Positions 31,769-40,110 of a stretch of 64,000 nt of DNA are shown here, in pieces. Each line of letters begins with the position of its first letter. Within the stretch, counting starts at the first letter, position 1. Under the pieces are notes generated by a model. That model was not told the DNA's origin. It was given only the letters and a program-made list of their open reading frames with translations, and made no database searches. The stretch is from Tenacibaculum sp. M341 (GTDB lineage: Bacteria > Bacteroidota > Bacteroidia > Flavobacteriales > Flavobacteriaceae), in contig NZ_SJXJ01000007.1 of the NCBI RefSeq assembly GCF_004337695.1, positions 146,054 to 210,053 on the forward strand, given 5' to 3'. The position numbers and the translations under genes are program-made.

Positions 31769-32668
31769 ATGAAAAAGATATTAATAACAGGTAGTAATGG
31801 ACTTTTAGGTCAATCACTACTAGATTTATTTTTAGAAGAAAAAAACTATGAAATTTTTGCAGTATCAAGATCGGTTAATAGATATCCAATAAAAGAAGGT
31901 TATCAATTTATTTCTATTGATTTAACAGATGATGTAGCGTTAAGAAAAGTATTAACAGATACCAAACCAGATGTTATTATCAATACTGCTGCAATGACTC
32001 AGGTAGATGTTTGTGAGGAGCATAAAGAAGAATGTCATGCTATAAATGTAAAATTAGTTGAGAATTTAATAAGCTTTTCAGAAGAGAAAAATATTCATTT
32101 AATTCATTTGTCTACGGATTTTATTTTTGATGGAAAAAAAGGTTTTTATAAAGAAACTGATAAACCTAATCCATTAAGTTATTATGGAATGTCAAAATGG
32201 AATGCTGAACAATTGTTATTGAAATCCAAAACAAAATTTACCATACTAAGAACCATATTAGTGTATGGAATGGTTCATGATATGAGTAGAAGTAACATTG
32301 TTTTATGGGTAAAAAGTATGCTGTCTGATGGAAAAGAAATAAATGTAGTGAATGATCAATTCAGAATGCCAACTTATGTAAAACAATTGGCTTTGGCTTG
32401 TAAGTTAGCGATTGACAAAGAGGCTACAGGTGTGTTTAATGTATCTTCTAATGAGTTATTAAGTGTTTTTGAAATAGCAAAACAAATAGCTAAAGAGTTC
32501 AATTTAAATGAGTCATTGATAAAACCAATCAGTTCTAAAGAGTTAAATCAAAAAGCAGAAAGACCATCCAAAACCGGTTTTGATTTAACAAAAACTACTA
32601 GTACACTAGGCTTAACAGTACAAGCATTCAAAAAAGATTTACAAATATTTAAAGAAAAGCTAACTTAA
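31769..32668 (+). CDS. SDR-family sugar-nucleotide reductase (RmlD-like)
   Basis: The 299-residue protein has the NAD(P)-binding motif GSNGLLGQSL at residues 7-16, an INTAAMTQVDVCEEH stretch, STDFIFDG, and the YYGMSKWNAEQ (YxxxK) catalytic pair, as in the extended short-chain dehydrogenases of the dTDP-4-dehydrorhamnose reductase group. It would reduce a nucleotide-sugar or related keto group in the cytoplasm. Other rhamnose-pathway genes are absent nearby, so the substrate is open. The sequence LVYGMVHDMSRSNI is typical of flavobacterial SDRs found beside PspC genes. Confidence 0.88.
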   Translation: MKKILITGSNGLLGQSLLDLFLEEKNYEIFAVSRSVNRYPIKEGYQFISIDLTDDVALRKVLTDTKPDVIINTAAMTQVDVCEEHKEECHAINVKLVENLISFSEEKNIHLIHLSTDFIFDGKKGFYKETDKPNPLSYYGMSKWNAEQLLLKSKTKFTILRTILVYGMVHDMSRSNIVLWVKSMLSDGKEINVVNDQFRMPTYVKQLALACKLAIDKEATGVFNVSSNELLSVFEIAKQIAKEFNLNESLIKPISSKELNQKAERPSKTGFDLTKTTSTLGLTVQAFKKDLQIFKEKLT

Positions 32669-32750
32669 AAATTAGTTTTAACGGTAAAAACTTGTTAAAA
32701 GAGTAGTTTTTTAAGATATTGCGTGCCACAAAAACAAAACTATTTACACG

Positions 32751-34328
32751 ATGAATAAAAAACTATGTACGTTACTATTCACTATAGTACCGATGTTGAT
32801 CTTTGCTCAAGAAAAAGGGCTTGCTGAAAAAATAAATGAAGGTTTTAAGCCAATAGCAGATGCTTGGGGAAGCTTTGTTTTTTATCCGATAAAATTAGGA
32901 GAAGGTATTGAAATGCCTTTGGTAATAATAATGTTGTTACTAGCAGGGTTGGTTTTTACGATTATTTTCAAGTTTGTAAATATTAGATTATTTCCAGTTT
33001 CAATTAATATAGTAAGAGGTAACTATGATGATGTTGATCATGCTACTTCAGGAGTAATGGCTGGAGACCCTACTCCAGGAGGTGATGCTATTGAAACAAT
33101 TAGGGTAGAAGGTGAAGGTGAAGTTTCTCATTTTCAAGCGTTAACAGCTGCTTTGTCAGGTACTGTAGGACTTGGGAATATCGCAGGAGTTGCTGTGGCT
33201 TTGTCTTTGGGAGGTCCAGGAGCTACTTTTTGGATGATTATAGCAGGTTTATTAGGTATGTCTTCAAAGTTTGTTGAATGTACACTTGGGGTAAAATACA
33301 GAGATGTTGGTGAGGACGGAACAATCTATGGAGGACCAATGTATTATCTTAAAAAAGGATTAAAAGATGTTGGTAAAACTACATTAGGTAAAATACTGGC
33401 TGCTGTTTTTGCTGTTATGGTTGTTGGAGGGTCTTTTGGTGGAGGAAATATGTTTCAAGCCAATCAAGCAGCACAACAATTCACAACAATGGTAGGAGCG
33501 AGTTCTTTATCATCGGCATTAATTTTTGGTTTAATAATGTCAGTTTTAGTAGCTATAGTGATTATAGGTGGAATTAAGAGGATTGGAAATATCACAGAGA
33601 AAATTGTACCTTTTATGGTAGGTATTTATTTCTTAGCGGCAATTGTAATTTTGGTAGCTAATTTTTCACAAATAGGCAATGCTTTTAGTCAAATATTTGA
33701 CGGAGCATTCAATGCTAAAGGAATTTCAGGAGGTTTATTAGGGGTTTTAATTATAGGATTTCAGAGAGCTGCGTTTTCAAATGAAGCTGGAGTTGGTTCT
33801 GCAGCGATAGCACATTCAGCAGTAAAAACAAAGTACCCTGCTTCAGAAGGTTTAGTAGCTTTGTTAGAGCCTTTTATTGATACAGTAGTTGTTTGTACTA
33901 TGACTGCGTTAGTAATTATCATTACAAATGGAGATGGTAGTATTATGACTTATGGTGTGAAATCACCAGATGGAGTATTAGCAACTTCAAAAGCATTTGC
34001 TTCAGTTATACCTTGGTTTCCTTATGTATTAACATTGGCAGTAGTTTTATTTGCTTTTTCGACAATGTTATCTTGGTCTTATTATGGATTACAAGGTTGG
34101 ATGTTCTTGTTTGGACGTTCTAAAGTATCTGATTATGCATATAAGATATTATTTTGTGTGTTTATTATAATAGGTTCTGTAGCTAGTTTGGGTTCAGTAA
34201 CAGATTTCTCAGATGCAATGATTTTTGCCATGGCTGTACCTAATGTAATAGGTCTTTTCTTTTTGTTTCCTAAAGTTAGAGAAGAGTTGTCTAAATATCT
34301 TAAAGCAATAGGTTTTTTAAAGGCTTAA
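32751..34328 (+). CDS. Alanine/glycine:cation symporter (AGCS family)
   Basis: The 525-residue protein has about ten to eleven membrane helices and the AGCS signatures GTVGLGNIAGVAVAL, GGPGATFWMIIAGLLGM and FQRAAFSNEAGVGSAAIAHS. Family members take up alanine or glycine with sodium or protons. A hydrophobic segment ending in FAQ at residues 1-20 looks like a signal peptide, a common feature of the flavobacterial versions, followed by a non-membrane loop of about 40 residues. ATG 32751 is used; no closer upstream start exists in this frame. Confidence 0.92.
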   Translation: MNKKLCTLLFTIVPMLIFAQEKGLAEKINEGFKPIADAWGSFVFYPIKLGEGIEMPLVIIMLLLAGLVFTIIFKFVNIRLFPVSINIVRGNYDDVDHATSGVMAGDPTPGGDAIETIRVEGEGEVSHFQALTAALSGTVGLGNIAGVAVALSLGGPGATFWMIIAGLLGMSSKFVECTLGVKYRDVGEDGTIYGGPMYYLKKGLKDVGKTTLGKILAAVFAVMVVGGSFGGGNMFQANQAAQQFTTMVGASSLSSALIFGLIMSVLVAIVIIGGIKRIGNITEKIVPFMVGIYFLAAIVILVANFSQIGNAFSQIFDGAFNAKGISGGLLGVLIIGFQRAAFSNEAGVGSAAIAHSAVKTKYPASEGLVALLEPFIDTVVVCTMTALVIIITNGDGSIMTYGVKSPDGVLATSKAFASVIPWFPYVLTLAVVLFAFSTMLSWSYYGLQGWMFLFGRSKVSDYAYKILFCVFIIIGSVASLGSVTDFSDAMIFAMAVPNVIGLFFLFPKVREELSKYLKAIGFLKA

Positions 34329-34338
34329 CGTTATATAA

Positions 34339-35217
34339 ATGAAAAATATGAAATCCCATTTCTGGTATACCAAAAGCCAACGAAATGGGATTTTGTTATT
34401 AATAATAGTAATTGTTTTATTTCAAATAGTAGGTGTATTTACTAGTAATCTAAAAAGTAAATCAACACTTTTAACAAATAATAAAGTTGCAGCTTTAGAG
34501 AAAGAAATAGACAGTTTAAAGTTAGATAAAGAAAAAAAAAGAAGTAGTTACAAGTTAACTCCTTTCAATCCTAATTATATATCAGATTTTAAAGGATATA
34601 AATTAGGAATGTCTACCGAAGAGATTGATAGGTTACATGAATTTAGAAAACAACAAAAATTTGTAAATTCAATTCAAGATTTTCAAGAAGTAACAAAAGT
34701 TTCCGATAGTTTATTGACTAAAATATCTCCTTATTTTAAGTTTCCTAGCTGGGTAAAGAATAAAGAGCGTTTTAATAAAAAACCGATTGTAATATCTACT
34801 AAAAAATATAAAGTTTCAAGTTACGATATAAATGAAGTTACCTATAAAGATTTAATTTCAATAGAGGCTGTAAATAGTAAAATGGCTAATACTATTATCA
34901 AGTATCGTTCTAAATTGCAAGGTTTTTCTTATCTGAATCAATTAAAAGAAGTTTGGGGTATGACTCCTGAAGCTTACGAAGGAATTTTAAAAACTTTTAA
35001 AATTATCCAAAAACCTAAAATACTTAAAGTCAATATAAATACAGCTTCCTTCAAGGAAGTATTAAAATTACCGTACATAAATTACGAATTATGTAAGAAG
35101 ATTTTTGACTACAGAGATGAGGTTGCTGAATTGCAAAAAATATCAGAATTAAGAAATATTAAAGATTTCCCACAAAATAAATACGATAGAATAGTATTAT
35201 ATTTGGAAGCAAAATAA
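34339..35217 (+). CDS. Membrane-anchored helix-hairpin-helix protein (ComEA-like)
   Basis: The 292-residue protein has one N-terminal membrane helix (GILLLIIVIVLFQIVGVF, about 15-33), a coiled segment and then three HhH-type units: PFNPNYISDFKGYKLG, SYDINEVTYKDLISIEAVN, and VNINTASFKEVLKLPYIN, the last a ComEA-like DNA-binding repeat. It should bind DNA non-specifically on the outer face of the inner membrane, as ComEA does in transformation, or another ligand. Flavobacteria carry this three-unit form without the rest of a competence operon, so the role is open. It follows the symporter by ten bases. Confidence 0.85.
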   Translation: MKNMKSHFWYTKSQRNGILLLIIVIVLFQIVGVFTSNLKSKSTLLTNNKVAALEKEIDSLKLDKEKKRSSYKLTPFNPNYISDFKGYKLGMSTEEIDRLHEFRKQQKFVNSIQDFQEVTKVSDSLLTKISPYFKFPSWVKNKERFNKKPIVISTKKYKVSSYDINEVTYKDLISIEAVNSKMANTIIKYRSKLQGFSYLNQLKEVWGMTPEAYEGILKTFKIIQKPKILKVNINTASFKEVLKLPYINYELCKKIFDYRDEVAELQKISELRNIKDFPQNKYDRIVLYLEAK

Positions 35218-35249
35218 ACAAAACAACAAATTTAAAACTTATTATCAGA

Positions 35250-36407
35250 ATGTACTTTACTGAAGAACATGAATCATTTCGTAAAAGCTTTAGAGATTTT
35301 TTACAAAAGGAAGTAGTTCCTCACATTGAAAAATGGGAAGAGACTGGAACTATTGATCGATTTATTTGGGAAAAGTTTGGTGAAATGGGATATTTTGGAC
35401 TTAATCAACCTGAAGAATATGGAGGGTTGAATTTAGATTTATTCTACACCGTTATTTTCCTTGAAGAATTACAAAGAATTAATTCAGGTGGTTTTGCTGC
35501 GGCAATGTGGGCTCATGCTTACTTAGCAATGACACATTTAAATAAAGAAGGTGATGATCGAATTAAAAAAGCATATCTAACACCGAGCATTGATGGTAAA
35601 ATGATCGGTTGTTTATGTATTACTGAACCTTTTGGAGGAAGTGATGTTGCAGGAATGAGAACAACTGCTGTAAAGGAAGGTGATAATTATGTGTTAAATG
35701 GTTCGAAAACATTTATAACAAATGGTGTTTATTCAGATTATTTAATAGTTGCAGCAAAAACAAATCCTGAAGATAAGCATAGAGGGATGAGTATCTTTTT
35801 AGTAGATAGAGAGACTAAAGGAGTTTCAGCAACAAAATTAAATAAATTAGGTTGGAGAGCTTCTGATACAGGAGAAATAGCATTCGATAATGTTGTAATA
35901 CCTAAAGAAAACTTAATGGGTGAGGAGGGAAAAGGATTTCCTTACATAATGCAACATTTCGCTTTAGAAAGATTAATCATGGGAGTAAATGCTCATGCTA
36001 GAGCAGAATACGCTGTTGAGTATGCATTAGAATATATGAATGAAAGAGAGGCGTTTGGTAAAAAAATAAACGAATTTCAAGCATTAAGACATAAAATAGC
36101 TGAAATGGCTTCTAAGGTTGATATGTGTAAAGAATACAACTATTCAATTACCAAAAGATTAAACGACGGTATCTATGTGGTAAAAGAAGCTAGTATGAGT
36201 AAATTATTATCAACTAAAATAGCTGATGAAGTAATTTATGATGCTCTACAACTTTTAGGAGGTTATGGTTATATGGAAGACTATGAATTAGCAAGAATGT
36301 TTAGAGATAGTAGACTAGGACCAATAGGAGGAGGTACTTCTGAAATTCTAAAAGAAATTATTGCCAAAATGGTAATAGATAAGAAAGAATACAAGCCAGC
36401 AACTTAA
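35250..36407 (+). CDS. Acyl-CoA dehydrogenase, long-chain type
   Basis: The 385-residue protein has the acyl-CoA dehydrogenase motifs CLCITEPFGGSDVAGMRTTA (FAD and substrate region), FITNGVYSDYLIVAAK, REAFGKKINEFQALRHKIAEM and LLGGYGYMEDYELARMFRDSR. At the C-terminal position where medium-chain enzymes have the catalytic Glu (YEGT) it reads IGGGTSEI. The base is instead likely a Glu in the earlier helix HARAEYAVEYALEYM, as in long-chain and isovaleryl enzymes. It would catalyse the first step of beta-oxidation, passing electrons to ETF. Terminators follow at 36421 and 36471. Confidence 0.93.
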   Translation: MYFTEEHESFRKSFRDFLQKEVVPHIEKWEETGTIDRFIWEKFGEMGYFGLNQPEEYGGLNLDLFYTVIFLEELQRINSGGFAAAMWAHAYLAMTHLNKEGDDRIKKAYLTPSIDGKMIGCLCITEPFGGSDVAGMRTTAVKEGDNYVLNGSKTFITNGVYSDYLIVAAKTNPEDKHRGMSIFLVDRETKGVSATKLNKLGWRASDTGEIAFDNVVIPKENLMGEEGKGFPYIMQHFALERLIMGVNAHARAEYAVEYALEYMNEREAFGKKINEFQALRHKIAEMASKVDMCKEYNYSITKRLNDGIYVVKEASMSKLLSTKIADEVIYDALQLLGGYGYMEDYELARMFRDSRLGPIGGGTSEILKEIIAKMVIDKKEYKPAT

Positions 36408-36420
36408 ATACAAACAACTT

Positions 36421-36458
36421 TTCAATCAATTTTATATAATATTGATTGAAAGAGTTTT
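36421..36458 (+). terminator. Terminator after the acyl-CoA dehydrogenase gene
   Basis: TTCAATCAAT, ten-base loop, ATTGATTGAA, then AGAGTTTTT. Confidence 0.65.
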
Positions 36459-36470
36459 TCTAATTTTATC

Positions 36471-36517
36471 AACACGAAATCGATTTAGTAACGAAATCGA
36501 TTTCGTGTTTTGTTTTT
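36471..36517. terminator. Second, stronger hairpin with T tract
   Basis: ACACGAAATCGATTT, loop AGTAACG, AAATCGATTTCGTGT, then TTTGTTTTT. A 15-base-pair perfect stem, placed 38 bases before the amylase start. Confidence 0.8.
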
Positions 36518-36554
36518 CTATAACTAACTTTATAGAAACAACAATCAAATTATC

Positions 36555-37937
36555 ATGAGAATCTTACAAAAACTATTAATTATTATTGTATTTGTTGCTT
36601 TTTCTTGTTCAACAGAAAACGCAATAGAAATAACAAAAAATCAAGAAAATCAAATCGTTTCAATAGATAAAAAGGTAGCTAAAAGAAGTGGTCTTAAAAC
36701 AATTGGAACAGGAGTAATGATGCAGGCCTTTTATTGGGATGTGCCCGCTGGAGGAACTTGGTGGGAAAATGTAGAAGATAAAGTGCAAGATTGGAGTAAT
36801 GCAGGAATAGATGCTATATGGTTACCACCAGTATCAAAAGCTCAAAATGGTCCTTTTTCAATGGGGTACGACCCTTTTGATTATTTTGACTTTGGGGAAT
36901 ATGATCAAATGGGAAGTGTGGAAACTAGATTTGGATCAAAAACAGAATTACTAAGTTTAATAAATTCAGCACATAATGTAAATTTAAGTGTTATAGCTGA
37001 CATTGTAATTAATCATAATAGTGGAGGAGAGTTAGAACCTAATCCTTATACAGGAACACCGTATTACACTGATTTTAATCCATTGTCAGGTAAGTTTTAT
37101 AGAAGTAATGCTGATTTTCATCCCAACAATGTTAGACAAAGCGATTCGGGTGTTTTCGGAGGCTATCCTGATCTTAGCCATAGCCAGCCATATGTGCAAG
37201 ATTGGTTATGGAAGAAGCCAGAGTCTGTTGCAAAATATTATATGAATGAAATAGGTTTTGATGGATGGAGGTTTGATTATGTAAAAGGATTTGAACCTTG
37301 GGTTGTAAAAGAATGGAAAAATGAAGTAGGTGGATTTTCAGTAGGGGAATATTGGGATGGCAATGCTGCTACTTTAGATTGGTGGTCTAGTCAAGCAGAA
37401 GTAAGTGCTTTTGATTTTGCATGTTATTATAGAATGCTTGATGCATTTGAAGGGAACAATTTAAATAGGTTAAATGATGATATGCTTTTAAAAAGAAATC
37501 CAAGAAAAGCAGTAACATTTGTTGCAAACCATGATACAGATGAAATATTTAATGGTAAAATGTTAGCATATGCATATATTATGACACATGAAGGCTATCC
37601 AACTGTTTTTTATCAAGATTATGAAGAATGGCTAAATAAAGAAAGGCTAAATAATCTAATTTGGATACATAATAATTTAGCTGGAGGAAGTACAAATGTT
37701 TTATATACGGATACAGACGAGTATATTGCTAAAAGAAATGGACACAATAATGATGGATTAATAGTGTATATTAACAATTCTAATTCATGGAAAGAGCGTT
37801 GGGTAGAAACAAATTGGTCTAGTAAAAGAATAAAAGATTACACAGGTCATTCTGGCTGGCAACCAGTAACACAATCAGGGAAATGGGTAAAAATAGAAGT
37901 TCCTCCAAAGAGTTACTCTGTATGGTCTACTAAATAA
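36555..37937 (+). CDS. GH13 alpha-amylase lipoprotein (thermococcal-like subfamily)
   Basis: The 460-residue protein has a lipoprotein signal (VFVAFSC, Cys18) and a GH13 barrel with VIADIVINH (region I), GWRFDYVKGF (nucleophile Asp241), FSVGEYW (acid/base Glu265) and FVANHDTDE (Asp327). Strings such as GVMMQAFYWDVPAGG, SMGYDPFDYFDFGEYDQMG and VETRFGSKTELLSLI closely resemble the archaeal GH13_7 amylases of Thermococcales. It would hydrolyse alpha-1,4-glucans at the cell surface or in the periplasm. No starch-utilisation (Sus) genes are adjacent. Transfer between archaea and Bacteroidota at some point is possible. The C-terminal region (about 390-460) forms a short beta domain. Confidence 0.92.
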   Translation: MRILQKLLIIIVFVAFSCSTENAIEITKNQENQIVSIDKKVAKRSGLKTIGTGVMMQAFYWDVPAGGTWWENVEDKVQDWSNAGIDAIWLPPVSKAQNGPFSMGYDPFDYFDFGEYDQMGSVETRFGSKTELLSLINSAHNVNLSVIADIVINHNSGGELEPNPYTGTPYYTDFNPLSGKFYRSNADFHPNNVRQSDSGVFGGYPDLSHSQPYVQDWLWKKPESVAKYYMNEIGFDGWRFDYVKGFEPWVVKEWKNEVGGFSVGEYWDGNAATLDWWSSQAEVSAFDFACYYRMLDAFEGNNLNRLNDDMLLKRNPRKAVTFVANHDTDEIFNGKMLAYAYIMTHEGYPTVFYQDYEEWLNKERLNNLIWIHNNLAGGSTNVLYTDTDEYIAKRNGHNNDGLIVYINNSNSWKERWVETNWSSKRIKDYTGHSGWQPVTQSGKWVKIEVPPKSYSVWSTK

Positions 37938-37958
37938 ATAATTTAGTAACAAAGTTAA

Positions 37959-37988
37959 TTGGAAGTTAAAAATTAATATGTATCTTTG
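37959..37988 (+). promoter_or_regulatory. rpsU promoter, TTG-N19-TATCTTTG
   Basis: TTG at 37959-37961, a 19-base spacer and TATCTTTG at 37981-37988, followed by CA. A textbook bacteroidete promoter, giving a leader of about 75 bases before the rpsU start. Confidence 0.85.
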
Positions 37989-38055
37989 CACCCTCAAAAT
38001 ATAAAATAATTGGAAATCAATAGATTTCTTCTAAAGATATAAAGATACATATGAG

Positions 38056-38064
38056 AGGAGGTGA
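38056..38064 (+). promoter_or_regulatory. Strong Shine-Dalgarno of rpsU
   Basis: AGGAGGTGA, complementary to nearly all of the 16S anti-Shine-Dalgarno region, lies six bases before the ATG at 38071. Most genes in the window have nothing like it. In Flavobacterium johnsoniae bS21 helps to hide the anti-SD, and rpsU itself keeps a strong SD so that it is translated when bS21 runs low; the site here fits that scheme. Confidence 0.85.
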
Positions 38065-38070
38065 TAAAAC

Positions 38071-38268
38071 ATGTTAATTATTCCAGTAAAAGAAGGTGAA
38101 AATATAGATAGAGCTTTAAAACGTTACAAGAGAAAGTTCGATCGTACAAAGACAATGAGAATGTTACGTAGCCGTAAACAATTTACTAAGCCTTCTGTAG
38201 CAAAAAGAGCTCAAAAAATAAAAGCTTCTTATATCCAGAGATTAAGAACACAAGAAGAAATAGGTTAA
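38071..38268 (+). CDS. rpsU: 30S ribosomal protein bS21
   Basis: The 65-residue basic protein begins MLIIPVKEGENIDRALKRYKRKFDRT, typical of bS21 of Bacteroidota, which binds near the 3' end of 16S rRNA. In this phylum bS21 takes part in occluding the anti-Shine-Dalgarno sequence. Its own mRNA carries an exceptional SD (38056-38064), pointing to translational autoregulation. It has its own promoter (37959) and a terminator (38291), so it is largely separate from xerC downstream. Start and length are standard. Confidence 0.97.
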   Translation: MLIIPVKEGENIDRALKRYKRKFDRTKTMRMLRSRKQFTKPSVAKRAQKIKASYIQRLRTQEEIG

Positions 38269-38290
38269 TCTATTATCTTCAAACAAAATT

Positions 38291-38321
38291 AAGCCCGTGT
38301 ATTTTATACATGGGTTTTTTT
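38291..38321 (+). terminator. Terminator of rpsU
   Basis: AGCCCGTGTAT, loop TTT, ATACATGGGTT with a G-U pair, then a T run. Confidence 0.85.
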
Positions 38322-38383
38322 ATTTTAAAAATATTTATTTTTGAAAATAGAGGATAAGAGATTTAATTAAATTGTTCCTTAAT

Positions 38384-39271
38384 ATGTATATAGATTCTTT
38401 TTTAGATTATTTATTGCTAGAGAAAAAATATTCTTCTCACACAGTCAATGCTTATAAAACAGATTTAATTTCATTTAGAGATTTTTGTGTTATAGAGTTT
38501 GAAGTAGAAGAGATTGCTAATGTACACTACAATCAGATAAGAAGTTGGATTGTGAGTCTTGTGAATCAAAAAAAGACTAATAGAACGATAAATAGAAAAG
38601 TTAGTAGTTTAAAAACCTTTTATAAGTTTCTTCAAAAGTTAGAAGTAATTGATAAAAATCCTTTAGCAAAACATAAAGCACTAAAAACAACAAAAGAAAT
38701 ACAAATACCTTTTTCTAATGAAGAGGTAAGTAAGGTTTTGAATAATTTTGGAGAAGATGATTTTGTTTCTTTAAGAGATAAGCTAATTGTTGAATTATTA
38801 TATTCAACAGGAATAAGAAGAACTGAGCTTATCAATATCAAGCATGTAGATATAGATATGCACATGAGATTGATTAAAGTTTTAGGGAAAAGAAATAAAG
38901 AAAGATTAGTACCTTTGTTACCAGTTGTTATTGAAACATTGAAAAAGTATACACAACAAAAAAGAGATATAACAAGTACTAGAGAGTATTTGTTAGTTAC
39001 TGAAAAAGGAAATAAACTATATGAAACACTTGTTTATCGTGTAATAAATTCTTACTTTAGTAAGGTCTCAACCAAAGTTAAGAAAAGTCCGCATATCCTC
39101 AGGCATACTTTTGCGACGCAGCTGCTTAACGAAGGTGCAGATTTAAACTCGGTTAAAGAATTACTAGGACATTCAAGTTTAGCCTCTACCCAAGTTTACA
39201 CTCACAATAACTTGGAAAAACTAAAACAAGTGTTTAATAAAGCTCATCCTAGGAGCTTAAAGAAAGATTGA
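38384..39271 (+). CDS. xerC: Tyrosine recombinase XerC/D
   Basis: From ATG 38384 the 295-residue product has the core-binding N-terminal domain (SFLDYLLLEKKYSSHTVNAY) and the catalytic domain with all tyrosine-recombinase residues: Arg in STGIRRTEL, Lys in LGKRNKERL, HILRHTF, LGHSS and the nucleophile Tyr in TQVYTH. This is the housekeeping type that resolves chromosome dimers at dif. Its place between rpsU and hpf is typical of Flavobacteriaceae, with no sign of a mobile element. An upstream TTG (38372) would add four residues unlike the family start, so ATG 38384 is preferred. Confidence 0.93.
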   Translation: MYIDSFLDYLLLEKKYSSHTVNAYKTDLISFRDFCVIEFEVEEIANVHYNQIRSWIVSLVNQKKTNRTINRKVSSLKTFYKFLQKLEVIDKNPLAKHKALKTTKEIQIPFSNEEVSKVLNNFGEDDFVSLRDKLIVELLYSTGIRRTELINIKHVDIDMHMRLIKVLGKRNKERLVPLLPVVIETLKKYTQQKRDITSTREYLLVTEKGNKLYETLVYRVINSYFSKVSTKVKKSPHILRHTFATQLLNEGADLNSVKELLGHSSLASTQVYTHNNLEKLKQVFNKAHPRSLKKD

Positions 39272-39276
39272 AGATT

Positions 39277-39582
39277 ATGAAAGTATTTACACAGTCAGTA
39301 AATTTTAAAGTTGATGGAGATTTAGTTAAATTCATCGAGAAAAAAGTAGGAAGCTTAGATAAATTTCACGACAAAATTGTTGATGCAGAAGTCTTTTTAA
39401 AAGTGCAAAAAACAAGTGACAAAGAAAATAAGGTTACAGAAATAAAAATTAATATACCAGGTAATGAATTGATCGTAAAGAAAACAAATAAGACCTTTGA
39501 AGAAGGTGTTAGTGTTGGCGTTGAGTCTCTTAAGCGTCAGTTGTTGAAGTCGAAAGACAAACATAGAATGAGCTTCGTATAA
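39277..39582 (+). CDS. hpf: Ribosome hibernation-promoting factor (HPF/RaiA family)
   Basis: From ATG 39277 the 101-residue product begins MKVFTQSVNFKVDGDLVKFIEKKV and continues DKFHDKIVDAEVFLKVQKTS and FEEGVSVGVESLKRQLLKSKDK, the pattern of short HPF/YfiA proteins. These bind the 30S decoding region and inactivate or dimerise ribosomes in stationary phase. The track of residues upstream (a TTG at 39268) overlaps the xerC stop and is unlikely. It is five bases downstream of xerC and almost certainly cotranscribed with it. Confidence 0.93.
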   Translation: MKVFTQSVNFKVDGDLVKFIEKKVGSLDKFHDKIVDAEVFLKVQKTSDKENKVTEIKINIPGNELIVKKTNKTFEEGVSVGVESLKRQLLKSKDKHRMSFV

Positions 39583-39634
39583 AAAAAAATAAAAAAAAAC
39601 TTGAAATAAGTTTTATAAAACCAAAATAACTTTA

Positions 39635-39642
39635 TACATTTG
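39635..39642 (+). promoter_or_regulatory. -7 box for the tRNA-tuf transcript
   Basis: TACATTTG followed by CAG, 40 bases before the first tRNA. A fair TAnnTTTG match, with a weak -33 region (TTTTA near 39612). Confidence 0.6.
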
Positions 39643-39682
39643 CAGTCCGTTAGAAATAACGGATTGTTTTTTTAAAACAAAA

Positions 39683-39756
39683 GCCGATATAGCTCAGCTG
39701 GCTAGAGCAGCTGATTTGTAATCAGCAGGTCGTGGGTTCGAGTCCCTCTATCGGCT
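39683..39756 (+). tRNA. tRNA-Thr (anticodon TGT)
   Basis: A full cloverleaf: acceptor GCCGATA/TATCGGC, D-arm with AGCTCAGCTGGC, anticodon arm CTGAT-TTGTAATCAG with anticodon TGT, T-arm GGGTTCGAGTCCC. CCA is not encoded. Confidence 0.95.
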
Positions 39757-39788
39757 CAAAAAAAGTTCTTTAAAATATTAAAATAAAT

Positions 39789-39871
39789 GGGGAGATTCCA
39801 GAGCGGCCAAATGGGACGGACTGTAACTCCGTTGTCTTACGACTTCGCAGGTTCGAATCCTGCTCTCCCCA
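39789..39871 (+). tRNA. tRNA-Tyr (anticodon GTA)
   Basis: Acceptor GGGGAGA/TCTCCCC, anticodon loop CTGTAAC (GTA), a long variable arm and T-arm CAGGTTCGAATCCTG. At 83 bases it has the size expected of a class II tRNA. Confidence 0.95.
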
Positions 39872-39890
39872 CAAAATTTTTTAGAGAATT

Positions 39891-39963
39891 GCGGGAGTAG
39901 CTCAGTTGGTAGAGCGTCAGCCTTCCAAGCTGAATGTCGCCGGTTCGAACCCGGTCTCCCGCT
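39891..39963 (+). tRNA. tRNA-Gly (anticodon TCC)
   Basis: Acceptor GCGGGAG/CTCCCGC, anticodon arm TCAGC-CTTCCAA-GCTGA with anticodon TCC, T-arm CCGGTTCGAACCCGG. Confidence 0.95.
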
Positions 39964-39976
39964 CTAAATTATCCAT

Positions 39977-40049
39977 GCCGGTGTAGCTCAGTTGGTAGAG
40001 CGCATCCTTGGTAGGGATGAGGTCACGGGTTCAAATCCCGTCATTGGCT
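39977..40049 (+). tRNA. tRNA-Thr (anticodon GGT)
   Basis: Acceptor GCCGGTG/CATTGGC with two G-U pairs, anticodon arm CATCC-TTGGTAG-GGATG with anticodon GGT, T-arm CGGGTTCAAATCCCG. Confidence 0.94.
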
Positions 40050-40110
40050 CTTTTAGGAGAGTTAAAAAAGAACACTAAATATATTTAACTAAGAATTAAA
40101 ATTAATAATC

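Noticed and set aside
38384-39271. The tyrosine recombinase as an integrase marking a mobile element.
   Set aside because: It has housekeeping XerC features, sits between rpsU and hpf as in related genomes, and no attachment repeats or phage genes are nearby, although tRNA genes are close.
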